A stretch of DNA of 64,000 bases, taken from JAMXLO01 sp963812505. Its GTDB lineage: Bacteria > Pseudomonadota > Alphaproteobacteria > Acetobacterales > Acetobacteraceae. The DNA lies in assembly GCA_963812505.1 (NCBI GenBank), contig CAWEVM010000013.1, positions 1-64,000 on the forward strand. The letters run 5' to 3'. The notes beneath the pieces were generated by a model. That model did no database searches. It saw only the letters and a program-made list of their open reading frames with translations, and was not told the origin of the DNA. Shown here piece by piece: positions 1 through 7,721 of this stretch; the stretch's first letter is position 1, and every line of letters begins with the position of its first letter. The translations under genes were made by a program, and so were the position numbers.

Positions 1-208
1 CCGCAGAGAAACGGAAGGAGTTCAGCATGGACTAGAACCGTTCGTGAAGCTGCGCTAAAGATGAGGGCAGGTCCCTCGGGATCGGCTTTCAGGAGCGGGT
101 CTCAAACCAGTCCGAGCGGCTTGGTAAAGAGCCGTGGTCGTGAGCGTCGGATGAAAATTCTTTAGGAACAAACCGACAGGTACGCATCCGAAAGACGAAC
201 GAAAGTGA
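1..208 (+). other. 5' RNA segment of an outer group II intron (partial, cut by window start)
   Basis: No plausible gene is present here. The last ~50 bases (a run including ggtacgcatccgaaagacg) have the look of the domain I region of the intron class whose 3' continuation resumes at 2117. I therefore read 1-208 plus 2117-2744 as one group II intron opened by the intron at 209-2116. The assignment rests on remembered similarity of domain I/II blocks, not on an alignment. The 5' end of this intron lies outside the window. Confidence 0.45.
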
Positions 209-2116
209 GTGCGCCGGGAGACCGGCAAGGGGTATGTGGTGAAAGTCCACTGCGATGAAGGAGTAGCAACCCACGTCGTCCCCGATCCGTGCGCAGTTGC
301 CCGCGAGGACAACTGCGAAGCGTCGGTAGGGGAGCGTATAGGCCAGCCATTGAGCCGCGAAAGCGTTAGGAATCCGGGTGCCGACGTTGTTCACTTCACG
401 GAAGGCAAAACTGGCAGGCGCGTTAATGCGAGCGCCTGCCGGACCCGGCGTGGTCTGAGACCCTGGCATGTACGGACGCCCCTTGCGCGGGAACCGGGAG
501 ATCTCTGGATCGGCCATAGGCGTTGTTGTGGTCGGATGGTCCGTAGCGGGAAGGTGAGGAGCCGTAGCCGCTGATGCACGATCCAGAGAAGTCTGACTCC
601 GGCATAGTAGCGACGAAGCCGACGAACAAAGCCAGGCGACCGGCGGCGGAGTTGGTGGAGCCAAGGCCGGGGACCAAGGGAAACGCGGACCAACAAAGCA
701 CGCACCGGGCGCAGAGCCGGGCTCGCGTGACCCAGGCGTTGGACCGCGTACGAAAAGCCGCAAGGCAAAGGAAGAAGGAGCAGTTCACCTCGCTCCTCCA
801 CCACATGAATGTCGACTTGCTCCGGACAGCGTTCTACGCGCTCAAACGCAAAGCCGCACCTGGCGTGGATGGCATGATGTGGAAGGACTACGAGGTAGAC
901 CTCAAGCCCCGGCTTGAGGATCTACACGGCCGGGTCCATCGAGGCGCGTACCGACCGCAACCCTCTCGCCGGACGTACATACCGAAAGCGGATGGTAAGC
1001 AGCGGCCGTTAGCGATCGCCGCCCTGGAAGACAAAATCGTCCAGGGCGCAACCGTCATACTGCTCAACGCAATCTACGAAGGCGACTTCTGCGGTTTCTC
1101 CTACGGGTTTCGACCTGGACGAGGACCGCACGATGCGTTGGATGCACTTTCGACGGCGATCAAAATAAGAAAGGTGAACTGGATACTTGACGCCGACATT
1201 CGGAACTTCTTTGGGGCGGTTAGCCAAGACTGGCTAGTTCGCTTCCTTGAACATCGGATCGGCGACAAGCGCATCATCCGCCTGATCCAGAAATGGCTGA
1301 GAGCGGGTATACTTGAAGACGGAGTTGTAACAGTCGAGGACAGGGGAACGGGGCAAGGCTCGGTGATCTCACCGCTCCTCGCCAATATCTACCTGCATTA
1401 CTGCTTCGACCTGTGGGCCGAGCGCTGGAGACGGCAGGAGGCCCGGGGCGACATGATCGTCGTGCGATACGCCGACGATCTGGTCGTCGGCTTCGAGCAT
1501 GAGGGCGACGCACGTCGCTTCCTCGATGCGATGCGCGACAGGCTCGGGGAGTTTGCGCTGTCGCTCCACCCGGACAAGACCCGCATGATTGAGTTCGGCC
1601 GCTTTGCGGCGACCGATCGCAAGCTGCGTGGGCTCGGAAAACCGGGAACCTTCGCGTTCTTGGGCTTCACCTTCATCTGTGGGCGATCTCGCGGCGGGAC
1701 CTTCCAACTTAAGCGGAAGACCCGACGCGACCGCATGATGGGCAAGCTGAAGGACATTAAGGTGGAGCTTCGGCGCCGGATGCATCAGCCGATCCCTGAA
1801 CAGGGGAGGTGGCTGAAGCAAGTCGTGACCGGCCACTTCGCCTACTACGCGGTCCCAACCAATAGCCGAGCGCTTTCGGCGTTCCGGCATCATGTGACCC
1901 ATCTCTGGCGACGTACGCTCCAACGGCGCAGTCAGAAAGGCGGGTTCATATGGGACCGCATGACGAAGCTGGTCGATGACTGGCTTCCCCAGCCGCGCAT
2001 CCTTCATCCCTGGCCAGACATACGGTTTGACGTCAGACACCCAAGGTAGGAGCCGGATGCCTTAGTCGGGCGAGTCCGGATCTGTGCGGGGGGCGGCCAG
2101 CGATGGCCGTCCCTAC
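209..2116 (+). mobile_element. Complete group II intron (inner intron of a twintron)
   Basis: The 5' boundary is the typical GTGCGCC start at 209, followed by a 5' region containing the gtggtgaaagtccac block. An intron-encoded reverse transcriptase lies at 574-2049. After its stop there is a domain V-like hairpin (gagccggatg ... gtccggatct, about 2050-2083) and a domain VI-like hairpin ending in ctac near 2116. All expected parts are present and in order, so the intron looks full length (about 1.9 kb). The exact 3' end is uncertain by a few bases. It sits inside the RNA region of another group II intron. Confidence 0.75.
574..2049 (+). CDS. ltrA: Group II intron reverse transcriptase/maturase
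   Basis: This 491-residue intron-encoded protein helps splice its own RNA and copies it into DNA during retrohoming. Visible parts in order are the RT0/RT1 region with APGVDG (about residues 95-100), motif A with ILDADIRNFF (204-213), the GTGQGSVISPLLAN block (258-271), the catalytic YADD box (299-302), and a maturase/X domain with PIPEQGRWLK and GHFAYYAVP near residues 405-430. No HNH endonuclease domain follows, so mobility probably uses nascent DNA at replication forks, as known for endonuclease-less introns. The family norms are FFD after motif A and GTPQGA; here they read FFG and GTGQGS, which may lower activity. The ATG at 574 follows the intron's 5' structured region. The frame is intact. 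Confidence 0.9.
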   Translation: MHDPEKSDSGIVATKPTNKARRPAAELVEPRPGTKGNADQQSTHRAQSRARVTQALDRVRKAARQRKKEQFTSLLHHMNVDLLRTAFYALKRKAAPGVDGMMWKDYEVDLKPRLEDLHGRVHRGAYRPQPSRRTYIPKADGKQRPLAIAALEDKIVQGATVILLNAIYEGDFCGFSYGFRPGRGPHDALDALSTAIKIRKVNWILDADIRNFFGAVSQDWLVRFLEHRIGDKRIIRLIQKWLRAGILEDGVVTVEDRGTGQGSVISPLLANIYLHYCFDLWAERWRRQEARGDMIVVRYADDLVVGFEHEGDARRFLDAMRDRLGEFALSLHPDKTRMIEFGRFAATDRKLRGLGKPGTFAFLGFTFICGRSRGGTFQLKRKTRRDRMMGKLKDIKVELRRRMHQPIPEQGRWLKQVVTGHFAYYAVPTNSRALSAFRHHVTHLWRRTLQRRSQKGGFIWDRMTKLVDDWLPQPRILHPWPDIRFDVRHPR

Positions 2117-2454
2117 CGCGATACCCTCCGAAGACGCGTCGTTATGAACTCAAGTGCCGCCGAAACCAGGATCGTTTCGTCATCCTGGGACGAGCCCGCC
2201 GGGTGCCTGATGACTGGGCGGGCGGCGACCGGCGTAGAGGGGGCGTGAGTCGGACACAGGCTTTCGCGTGGAACTGCGGGAACCAGACCCCTGATGCGAA
2301 GGGAGAAGCCCAAGCGGAAAAAAACCGCGAGGCGAGAGTACCGATGTAGGGGTCTGGGGCGGACCGATCTGTACGAGCGTGGATGGCCCTGTAATGGGGC
2401 CGGAGCAAAGGGATCGGGTCAGGTAGTCGTATTTTTGAACCAACTGGAAACAGG
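2117..2454 (+). other. Group II intron RNA segment upstream of a truncated maturase gene (outer intron, continued)
   Basis: This non-coding stretch carries blocks characteristic of the 5' structured region of bacterial group II introns, including gcgggaaccagacccctga, ggtctggggcgga and gtacgagcgtggatggcc. These run directly into the start of an intron reverse transcriptase at 2455. It is the downstream half of the intron whose upstream half is 1-208. The recognition is from memory of related Pseudomonas-type introns and was not aligned. Confidence 0.55.
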
Positions 2455-2744
2455 ATGACTTCGACAGATACGACGAGCAAGCCGTTCAAGATTGAGAAGC
2501 GACAGGTGTACGAGCATAAGGCGGTCAAATCCAATCACGGTGCAGCGGGAGTGGACGGGCAGACCTTGGAGATGTTCGAGAGAGACCTTGCGGGAAATCT
2601 CTACAGGATCTGGAATCGCATGTCCTCAGGGACCTACTTTCCTCCCCCGGTGCGCGCCGTTCCCATTCCAAAGAAGACGGGCGGCGAACGGATTTTGGGT
2701 GTGCCCACTGTCAGCGACCGGATTGCGCAGATGGTGGTCAAGCA
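2455..2744 (+). pseudogene. 5' fragment of a second group II intron reverse transcriptase
   Basis: About 96 residues of an intron-encoded protein remain, with the N-terminal RT blocks GAAGVDGQTLEMFE, GTYFPPPVRAVPIPKK and GGERILGVPTVSDRIAQMVVK. This family is different from the maturase at 574-2049. The reading frame breaks at 2745, exactly where the terminal inverted repeat of an IS3-family element begins, so the catalytic YADD region and maturase domain are missing. It cannot act as a reverse transcriptase. A maturase C-terminal fragment of unknown relation lies at 10454-10785 on the other strand. Confidence 0.85.
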
Positions 2745-2784
2745 TGGACTTACCCCGGTTTCGTGGAGTGCTGAGCGTTTGGGA

Positions 2785-3273
2785 TCAGACGATCTGATCT
2801 GACGGCATGTTGGCCTCCTGTTTCGAGACATTCTTTGGTTCGGCCCCTGGCGGAGCCATTCTTCCGTCCCGACCCGCACGATGGTGCGGCTGCCGCGCAC
2901 AGTGGCGGTCAAGGACGGCCCCTACTTGGGGCCGCCCAAAGGGCTTGTCCTTGACGGCCGCGAGCACGGCGGCAGGCTTGTGTGCGTTGGGATTGACTGC
3001 TGCTGCATGATGCCGCCGCTCGTAGTCGATCGGTGAGAGATATCCGATCGAGGAATGGCGGCGGCGTGGATTGTAGAAGCCCTCGATGAATTCGAAGACC
3101 GTACGACGTGCTTCGGTCTGTGTCTTGAACCGACACCGATCGAGCAGCTCGCACTCGAGGGTCGCGAAGAAACTCTCGCACATCGCGTTGTCGTACGCGT
3201 CGCCGACCGAGCCCATCGATGGGCGCACGCTTGCATCACGACAGCGGCGACCGAACTCGATCGAGGTATACTG
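2785..3273 (-). pseudogene. IS3-family transposase orfB, C-terminal half
   Basis: This is the downstream half of the DDE integrase domain, starting at YTSIEFG. It contains the glutamate region SVGDAYDNAMCESFFATLE and the family C-terminal block GFYNPRRRHSSIGYLSP. The upstream half lies at 6306-6875. The junction codons fit exactly once the IS30-family insert is removed, so the protein was intact before that insertion. About 70 residues follow the usual end of the family (around YERRHH); they may be read-through into the IS end. Confidence 0.85.
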
Positions 3274-3318
3274 GCCGGACTCAAATGGTCGTCGCAACAC
3301 GTTGAAGGAGGAGTTGCG

Positions 3319-3852
3319 ATGACGAGGCGGAGGCGGCGTTCGGATCGGTCTGGTCGAGCGCCATTGTTCTCACCAGGTCGCCCGGTGGTGGCAGGACGAG
3401 ATGAGCGGCGGCGGTTCTGGGCGGCGATCGCGGCAGGTATGGCAAGTGAGGATGCTGCGGTCCAAGTTGGTATGTCGCAGGCTGTAGGAACAAGATTGTT
3501 TCGAGAGGCAGGCGGCATGCCACCAGCGATGTTTCGGCCATCAGCGAAGCCGCTGTCCGGCCGGTATCTCTCATTTGCGGAGCGGGAAGAGATCGCACTT
3601 CTTCGCGTGCAAGGCTGCTCCATGCGGGAGGTTGGGCGCCGACTCGGACGAACAGCTTCAACGATTTCGCGGGAGTTGCGGCGCAACGCTGCGACCCGAA
3701 GCGGCAGCCTGGAGTATCGCGCGACGACAGCGCAATGGCATGCCGAGCGATCTGCTCGCCGCCCAAAGCAGGCCAAGCTTGCGCTCAATGCGACATTGCG
3801 AACCTATGTGGAGGAACGATTGGCAGGCGTCGTCGTCGCTCCGGGTGGGGCT
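3319..3852 (+). pseudogene. IS30-family transposase, N-terminal part
   Basis: The ATG at 3319 follows aaggaggag. The protein has an arginine-rich start and then the helix-turn-helix typical of IS30 transposases (FAEREEIALLRVQG ... RRLGRTASTISRELRRN, about residues 90-125). The frame runs into the ISAs1-family element at 3853 and resumes at 5155. Without its catalytic half this fragment cannot transpose, but it could still bind the element's ends. Confidence 0.85.
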
Positions 3853-5144
3853 CAGGGCTGTTCAACGCTCTATACAACTGAGCGGATAGGTTGAGTCCGC
3901 GCCGCTACACGTTGCGCAAATCATCCCAGCAGTCCCAGGTGGCGGATTTCGGCGCGGTGAATTCTTCGAATCTATGCACGGCAACCAAACCGCCAGAAGG
4001 TTGCCATGCGATCGTTCGATCAGTTGCTCGGCTTGCTCAGCAATATCCCCGACCCGCGCCGGGCCGAGGGTAAGCTCTACAAGCTGCAACATGTCCTGCT
4101 GTTCTCGATCCTTGCTGTCGTCACCGGCGGCAATTCCTACCGCTCCATCGTGACCTTCATCAAAGTGCACCGCCGCCGATTGAACGCCGCCTTCGGTCTG
4201 CACTGGCGGCGTGCCCCAGCCCATACCTCTATTCGATATATCCTCCAGGGCCTTGAACCCCAGGCGGTCGAGCAGATTTTCCGCCAACACGCCGCTGGTC
4301 TGTGCAGCGCCATTACCGATCCGGCGCGACGCGTCATCGCGATCGACGGCAAGACACTCAGACGAAGCTTCGACAATTTCACCGATCGCAAGGCGGCCCA
4401 GGTGTTGCACGCCTTCGACGTCGAAGCCGGTCTCGTCCTGGCACACGTCGATATCGAGGAAAAGTCCAACGAAATCCCCGCCGCGCAGCAGTTGCTCGGC
4501 GAACTCAATGTCGCGCACAGCATCGTTACCCTTGATGCCATGCATTGCCAAAAAAAACCTTCGAGGCCGCCGCACAGGTGCAGGCTCGCCTCATCGTCCA
4601 ACTGAAGGACAATCAGCCCTCGCTGTTGCAGAAAGTCGAAACCGCCTGCGCTTCCCAGCGGCCCGTCAGCAGCCACACCTCGGTCTGCACCGGGCGCAAC
4701 CGACACGAAACCAGGTCGGCCGACGTCTTCAGCGCGACCCGCTCCGTTGCCGCAACCGAGTGGAAGTCTCTCATCAAATCTATCGTCCGCGTCACCCGCG
4801 AGGTCTTGCATCGAGATGCCAAGACCGGCCTCTGGAGCAGCACCTCCGAGGTCGCATACTACGTGGCCAATTCTGCCGTATCGGCGTGCCTCGCCGCCAC
4901 CGCAATCCGGCACCATTGGAACGTCGAGAACACACTGCACTACACTCGTGACGTCACTTTCCAGGAAGATCAATCCCGCATCCGTCGTAACCCGGGTGTC
5001 TTCGTGCGGCTGCGCAGCTTCGCCTACAATGTGTTATGCCGTAACCGAACCAGCTCCTTCAGTCAGGACAGATACGCCGCCGCTCTCGCTGGTTTCAGTG
5101 CCCTGGCCAACTGGTGCTTCAGTTGAGAGCATTTAACAGCCCTG
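3853..5144 (+). mobile_element. ISAs1-family insertion sequence, complete
   Basis: The terminal inverted repeats begin CAGGGCTGTT at both ends (3853 on the plus strand and 5144 on the minus strand) and stay similar for about 25 bases. A perfect 10-bp target duplication GGGTGGGGCT flanks it at 3843-3852 and 5145-5154, matching the 8-10 bp usual for this family. The element is 1,292 bp and carries one transposase gene with a -1 frame break at an A8 run. The clean ends and perfect duplication make it the youngest layer of the nest. Confidence 0.92.
4006..5126 (+). pseudogene. ISAs1-family (DDE_Tnp_ISAS1, H-repeat-associated) transposase with a frame break
   Basis: The N-terminal frame (ATG 4006) gives LSNIPDPRRAEGKLYKLQHV, the DDE_Tnp_1-associated domain, and VIAIDGKTLRRSFD with the first catalytic aspartate. 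It continues to TLDAMHCQ (second aspartate). At the run of eight A residues (4550-4557) the family sequence KKTFEAAAQVQARLIVQLKDNQ continues in the -1 frame, ending at 5126 after RHHWNVENTLHYTRDVTF with the third acidic region. One base lost from the homopolymer, or ribosomal slippage on A-AAA-AAA, would explain it. The zero frame alone stops at 4605. I call it a pseudogene unless slippage is shown. Confidence 0.85.
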
Positions 5145-5154
5145 GGGTGGGGCT

Positions 5155-6021
5155 CCTGTTCCCGGCCCGGCTGTACGCTGGAAAGGCCGCCGGCATGGAC
5201 CGCGGAAGCATCGGCGGTGGGCAAACGCCTGGAGCCCGGAGCAGATTGCTTGCCGCTTGCCGGTCGACTTCCCGGACGATGAGACCATGCGCATCAGCCA
5301 CGAAGCCGTCTATCAAGCGCTGTTCGTTCAAAGTCGTGGCGCGTTGCGCCGCGAGCTGACAGGCTGCTTGCGTACTGGGCGGGTGCTGCGGACGCCGAGA
5401 GCACGAACGCGCGGGCGGGGCAAGACCTTCATCTCTCCCGAGATCATGATCAGCCGACGTCCGGCGGAGGCAGCTGATCGCGCCGTGCCTGGCCACTGGG
5501 AAGGGGACCTCATCCTGGGCCTTGGCAGTTCCGCAATTGGCACTTTGGTGGAGCGTATGACGCGCTTCACTCTGCTGCTGCACCTGCCGCGCATGATGGA
5601 CCATGGCCACGAGGCTCGTGTGAAGAACGGGCCCGCACTCGCCGGGCATGGTGCCGAGGCGGTGTGCGATGCTATTACGCGAACGATTATCACCTTGCCT
5701 GAGCAATTGCGTCGGTCGCTGACTTGGGATCAAGGAGCTGAGATGGCTCAGCACGCACGCCTGAAGATCGACGCTGGCATCCAGGTCTATTTCTGCGATC
5801 CTCACAGCCCATGGCAGCGTGGTACCAATGAGAATACCAACGGACTGCTGCGTCAGTATTTTCCGAAAGGCACCGATCTCAGCATGCATAGCGCCAACGA
5901 TATTGCGGCCGTGGCGGCCGCCCTCAACGCAAGGCCCCGAAAGACGCTTGCTTGGCAAACGCCGGCAGAGGCGCTTGAGCAATTGATTATGTCGGCCATG
6001 TCAAGCGACGCTCGGAACTGA
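5155..6021 (+). pseudogene. IS30-family transposase, C-terminal catalytic part
   Basis: This continues the 3319-3852 gene after the second copy of the target duplication. It has EAVYQALFVQSRGALRREL, then the DDE core: HWEGDLILG (first aspartate), LTWDQGAEMAQH (second aspartate) and WQRGTNENTNGLLRQYFPKG (glutamate). It ends at 6021. All three catalytic residues are present, so loss of the ISAs1 element and one duplication copy would restore a full transposase of about 465 residues. Confidence 0.85.
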
Positions 6022-6305
6022 CCCCCGTGTTGCCTCAGGACGGGATGTTACCGTGGCTTCGGATGTCGCCTGTCCGGATCCATATGCAGATTCCTTGGTG
6101 AGACCAAGAGGACCATTCCTTGGAGCCGACCTGCCTCGGGCAGAGCGCCGCGCGTAGGTCTTGTCCAGGATGCCGCTTGCGGCACCGGCGCGTAGCGCCG
6201 GCCCGTCCTGGACGAGACCGAGCACGGCGCTATGCTTGTCCAGATTGGGTCAGCATCGACCGATAGGCCAACAAGGTCGTGTTGCGACGATCAGTTGAAT
6301 CCGCC

Positions 6306-6875
6306 CTGCGAACCCTGGTCGGAGTGATGGATCACGCCGCGGGGCCGCCGCGTCCCCAGCGCCATGTTCAGCGCATCGATGACCAGTTGTTTGGCGAGTG
6401 ACGTGGCCATCGACCAGCCGACAATGCGACGGCTGAAGGCATCGAGCACGACCGCGAGATAGAGAAAGCCTGCCCAGGTCGGGATGTAGGTGATGTCGGC
6501 CACCCACAGCCGGTCAGGCGCTTCCGCCGTGAAGTTACGTTCAACCAGGTCGGGCGCCTGGCGGCCACCATCCTTGACCGTGGTGACGACGAACTTGCGT
6601 CGGCTGACACCGGCAAGACCGGCCTGCGTCATCAACCGCGCAACCCGCTTGCAGCCAACAGAAATGCCCTTGGCGGCAAGCTCGGCATGCACCCGTGGCG
6701 CGCCGTAGGTGCCGCGCGAAGCTGTGTGCGCAACACGGATCGCCGCGATCAGCACCGCGTCTGTCTCGGCACGCCGCGACGGCCGCCGCTTCACCCACGC
6801 ATGATAGCCGCTGGAGGAGACACCCAGCACGCGGCACATCGTGGCGATCGGATAGTCGGCCTGGTGATCACTCAC
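6306..6875 (-). pseudogene. IS3-family transposase orfB, N-terminal half
   Basis: It starts at 6875 with a 4-base overlap with the orfA stop (ATGA). It has the HTH_21 region CRVLGVSSSGYHAW, the block RGTYGAPRVHAEL, the first catalytic aspartate in RLWVADITYIPT, and the second in IHHSDQGSQ just before the IS30-family insertion. The remainder of the gene is at 2785-3273. It is fused to a few IS30-derived codons and is not functional as it stands. Confidence 0.88.
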
Positions 6876-7186
6876 GAACCGGAACCCTTCGGTGGGATCG
6901 CGTTCGTCTCCCGAGCGAACCAGGCCGCCGCCTTTGAGAGGATCTCCCGCTCAAGCCGCAGTTGGCGGTTCTCACGCCGCAGCCGGCTGAGCTCCTCCCG
7001 CTCCGCTGTCGTCAGGCCGCCGTCGCCGCGGCCCGCATTGCGTTCCCACTGCGCCACCCAATTCCTGATCGACTGTGCCGTCGGTTCGAACTCATGCGCC
7101 AGTTCCTCAGGCGTGCGGCCAGCGTGCACCAACTCAACCATCTGACGACGGAACTCAGGCGGGTAGGCTCCTCTTGTCTTGGCCAT
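6872..7186 (-). CDS. IS3-family transposase orfA
   Basis: This HTH_Tnp_1-type protein of about 104 residues starts MAKTRGAYPPEFRRQMVEL, followed by a leucine-zipper-like stretch (LSRLRRENRQLRLEREILSKA). OrfA binds the IS ends and is normally joined to OrfB by -1 frameshifting. Here orfB is split, so OrfA can only act as a regulator. A near-identical copy (11262-11639) exists across lepA in the same orientation. Confidence 0.85.
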   Translation of the reverse strand: MAKTRGAYPPEFRRQMVELVHAGRTPEELAHEFEPTAQSIRNWVAQWERNAGRGDGGLTTAEREELSRLRRENRQLRLEREILSKAAAWFARETNAIPPKGSGS

Positions 7187-7240
7187 CGTGGACTCCTCGA
7201 ACACAAATAGTCCGGTGTCCACCAAACCGGGGCAACTTCA

Positions 7241-7444
7241 GCCGTCGGCGCCAGATTGCACTACCTGCCATCCTACAGTCCCGATCTGAACCCGATCGAG
7301 CAGGCTTTCGCCAAGCTCAAAGCCCTCCTGCGAGCCAAGGCATTGCGAACCGTCGAGGCACTTTGGAACGCGCTTGGCGATATTGTCGCCTGCTTCTCGC
7401 CAGCCGAGTGCGCCAACTTCCTCCGCAACGCGGGTTATTTCTAG
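7241..7444 (+). pseudogene. IS630-family transposase, C-terminal fragment
   Basis: About 67 residues remain of a DDE_3 endonuclease: the block YLPSYSPDLNPIEQAFAKLK with the third catalytic acidic residue (NPIE), and the C-terminal AECANFLRNAGYF. The 5' part is absent, cut at 7240 by the right end of the IS3-family element. The stop codon TAG lies inside the first copy of a 20-bp tandem repeat that is probably derived from the IS630 end. Confidence 0.85.
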
Positions 7445-7480
7445 TCATCTTGAAAATGCTCTAGTCATCTTGAAAAAGCT
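7441..7480 (+). repeat. Two tandem 20-bp units at the IS630 end
   Basis: ctagtcatcttgaaaatgct at 7441 is followed directly by a copy with one mismatch at 7461. The unit contains the stop codon of the IS630 fragment. It is probably the terminal repeat of that element, doubled by a second end or by local duplication. Confidence 0.75.
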
Positions 7481-7601
7481 CTAAACCCATAAAATCACCC
7501 ACAAATCGCTGGTGGACAGGGGTGGATTTTAGCGGATCAGGATGGACGCCACCAACAAGAAAAACCGCAGAAAATCGCCAGTTTTCGGACTGTGGTGGTT
7601 C

Positions 7602-7691
7602 TGGCGGAGGGAGTGGGATTCGAACCCACGGTACGCTTTCACGCACACACGCTTTCCAAGCGTGCGCCTTAAGCCGCTCGGCCATCCCTCC
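7602..7691 (-). tRNA. tRNA-Ser (anticodon GGA)
   Basis: Read on the minus strand, the gene begins GGAGGGATGGCCGAGCGG, has anticodon loop CTTGGAAAG giving GGA (reads UCC/UCU), a long variable arm typical of class II serine tRNAs, the T-loop GTTCGAATC, and an acceptor end pairing with the 5' GGAGGGA. The CCA tail is encoded. It lies 30 bases downstream of the lepA stop on the same strand. Confidence 0.95.
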
Positions 7692-7721
7692 CGCAGCGCC
7701 CGCACATACCAGCGACCGGCC

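Larger units (their letters stand above)
3274..6305 (+). mobile_element. IS30-family insertion sequence, itself split by an ISAs1-family element
   Basis: The left end from 3274 and the right end read on the minus strand from 6305 are near-identical inverted repeats over 28 positions (about four mismatches), sharing the block TCGTCGCAACACG. A 3-bp direct repeat CTG flanks the element (3271-3273 and 6306-6308). It carries one transposase gene on the plus strand, broken at 3853 by an ISAs1-family element. About 280 bases follow the transposase stop at 6021 before the right end, and I see no gene in them. Net length without the inner element is about 1.7 kb, long for this family. Confidence 0.85.
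2745..7240 (-). mobile_element. IS3-family insertion sequence, split by an IS30-family element
   Basis: The ends are inverted copies. The left end reads TGGACTTACCCCGGTTT from 2745, and the right end read on the minus strand is TGAAGTTGCCCCGGTTT from 7240; both are followed by GTGGA after one base. The element carries orfA (6872-7186) and orfB on the minus strand. orfB is cut between codons for SDQGSQ and YTSIEFG by the IS30-family element at 3274-6305. Removing that element and one CTG copy restores the orfB frame. The net length is about 1.46 kb. It interrupts a group II intron maturase on the left; on the right it abuts an IS630-family fragment, so the two flanks do not match. Confidence 0.85.

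Noticed and set aside
89..806. Several long open frames antisense to the intron RNA and maturase start
   Set aside because: They are arginine/serine-rich shadow frames in GC-rich DNA without ribosome-binding sites, overlapping a clear intron.
3055..3318. Plus-strand frame joined upstream of the IS30 transposase start
   Set aside because: It is antisense to the IS3 orfB fragment and crosses the IS30 left end; the transposase starts at ATG 3319.
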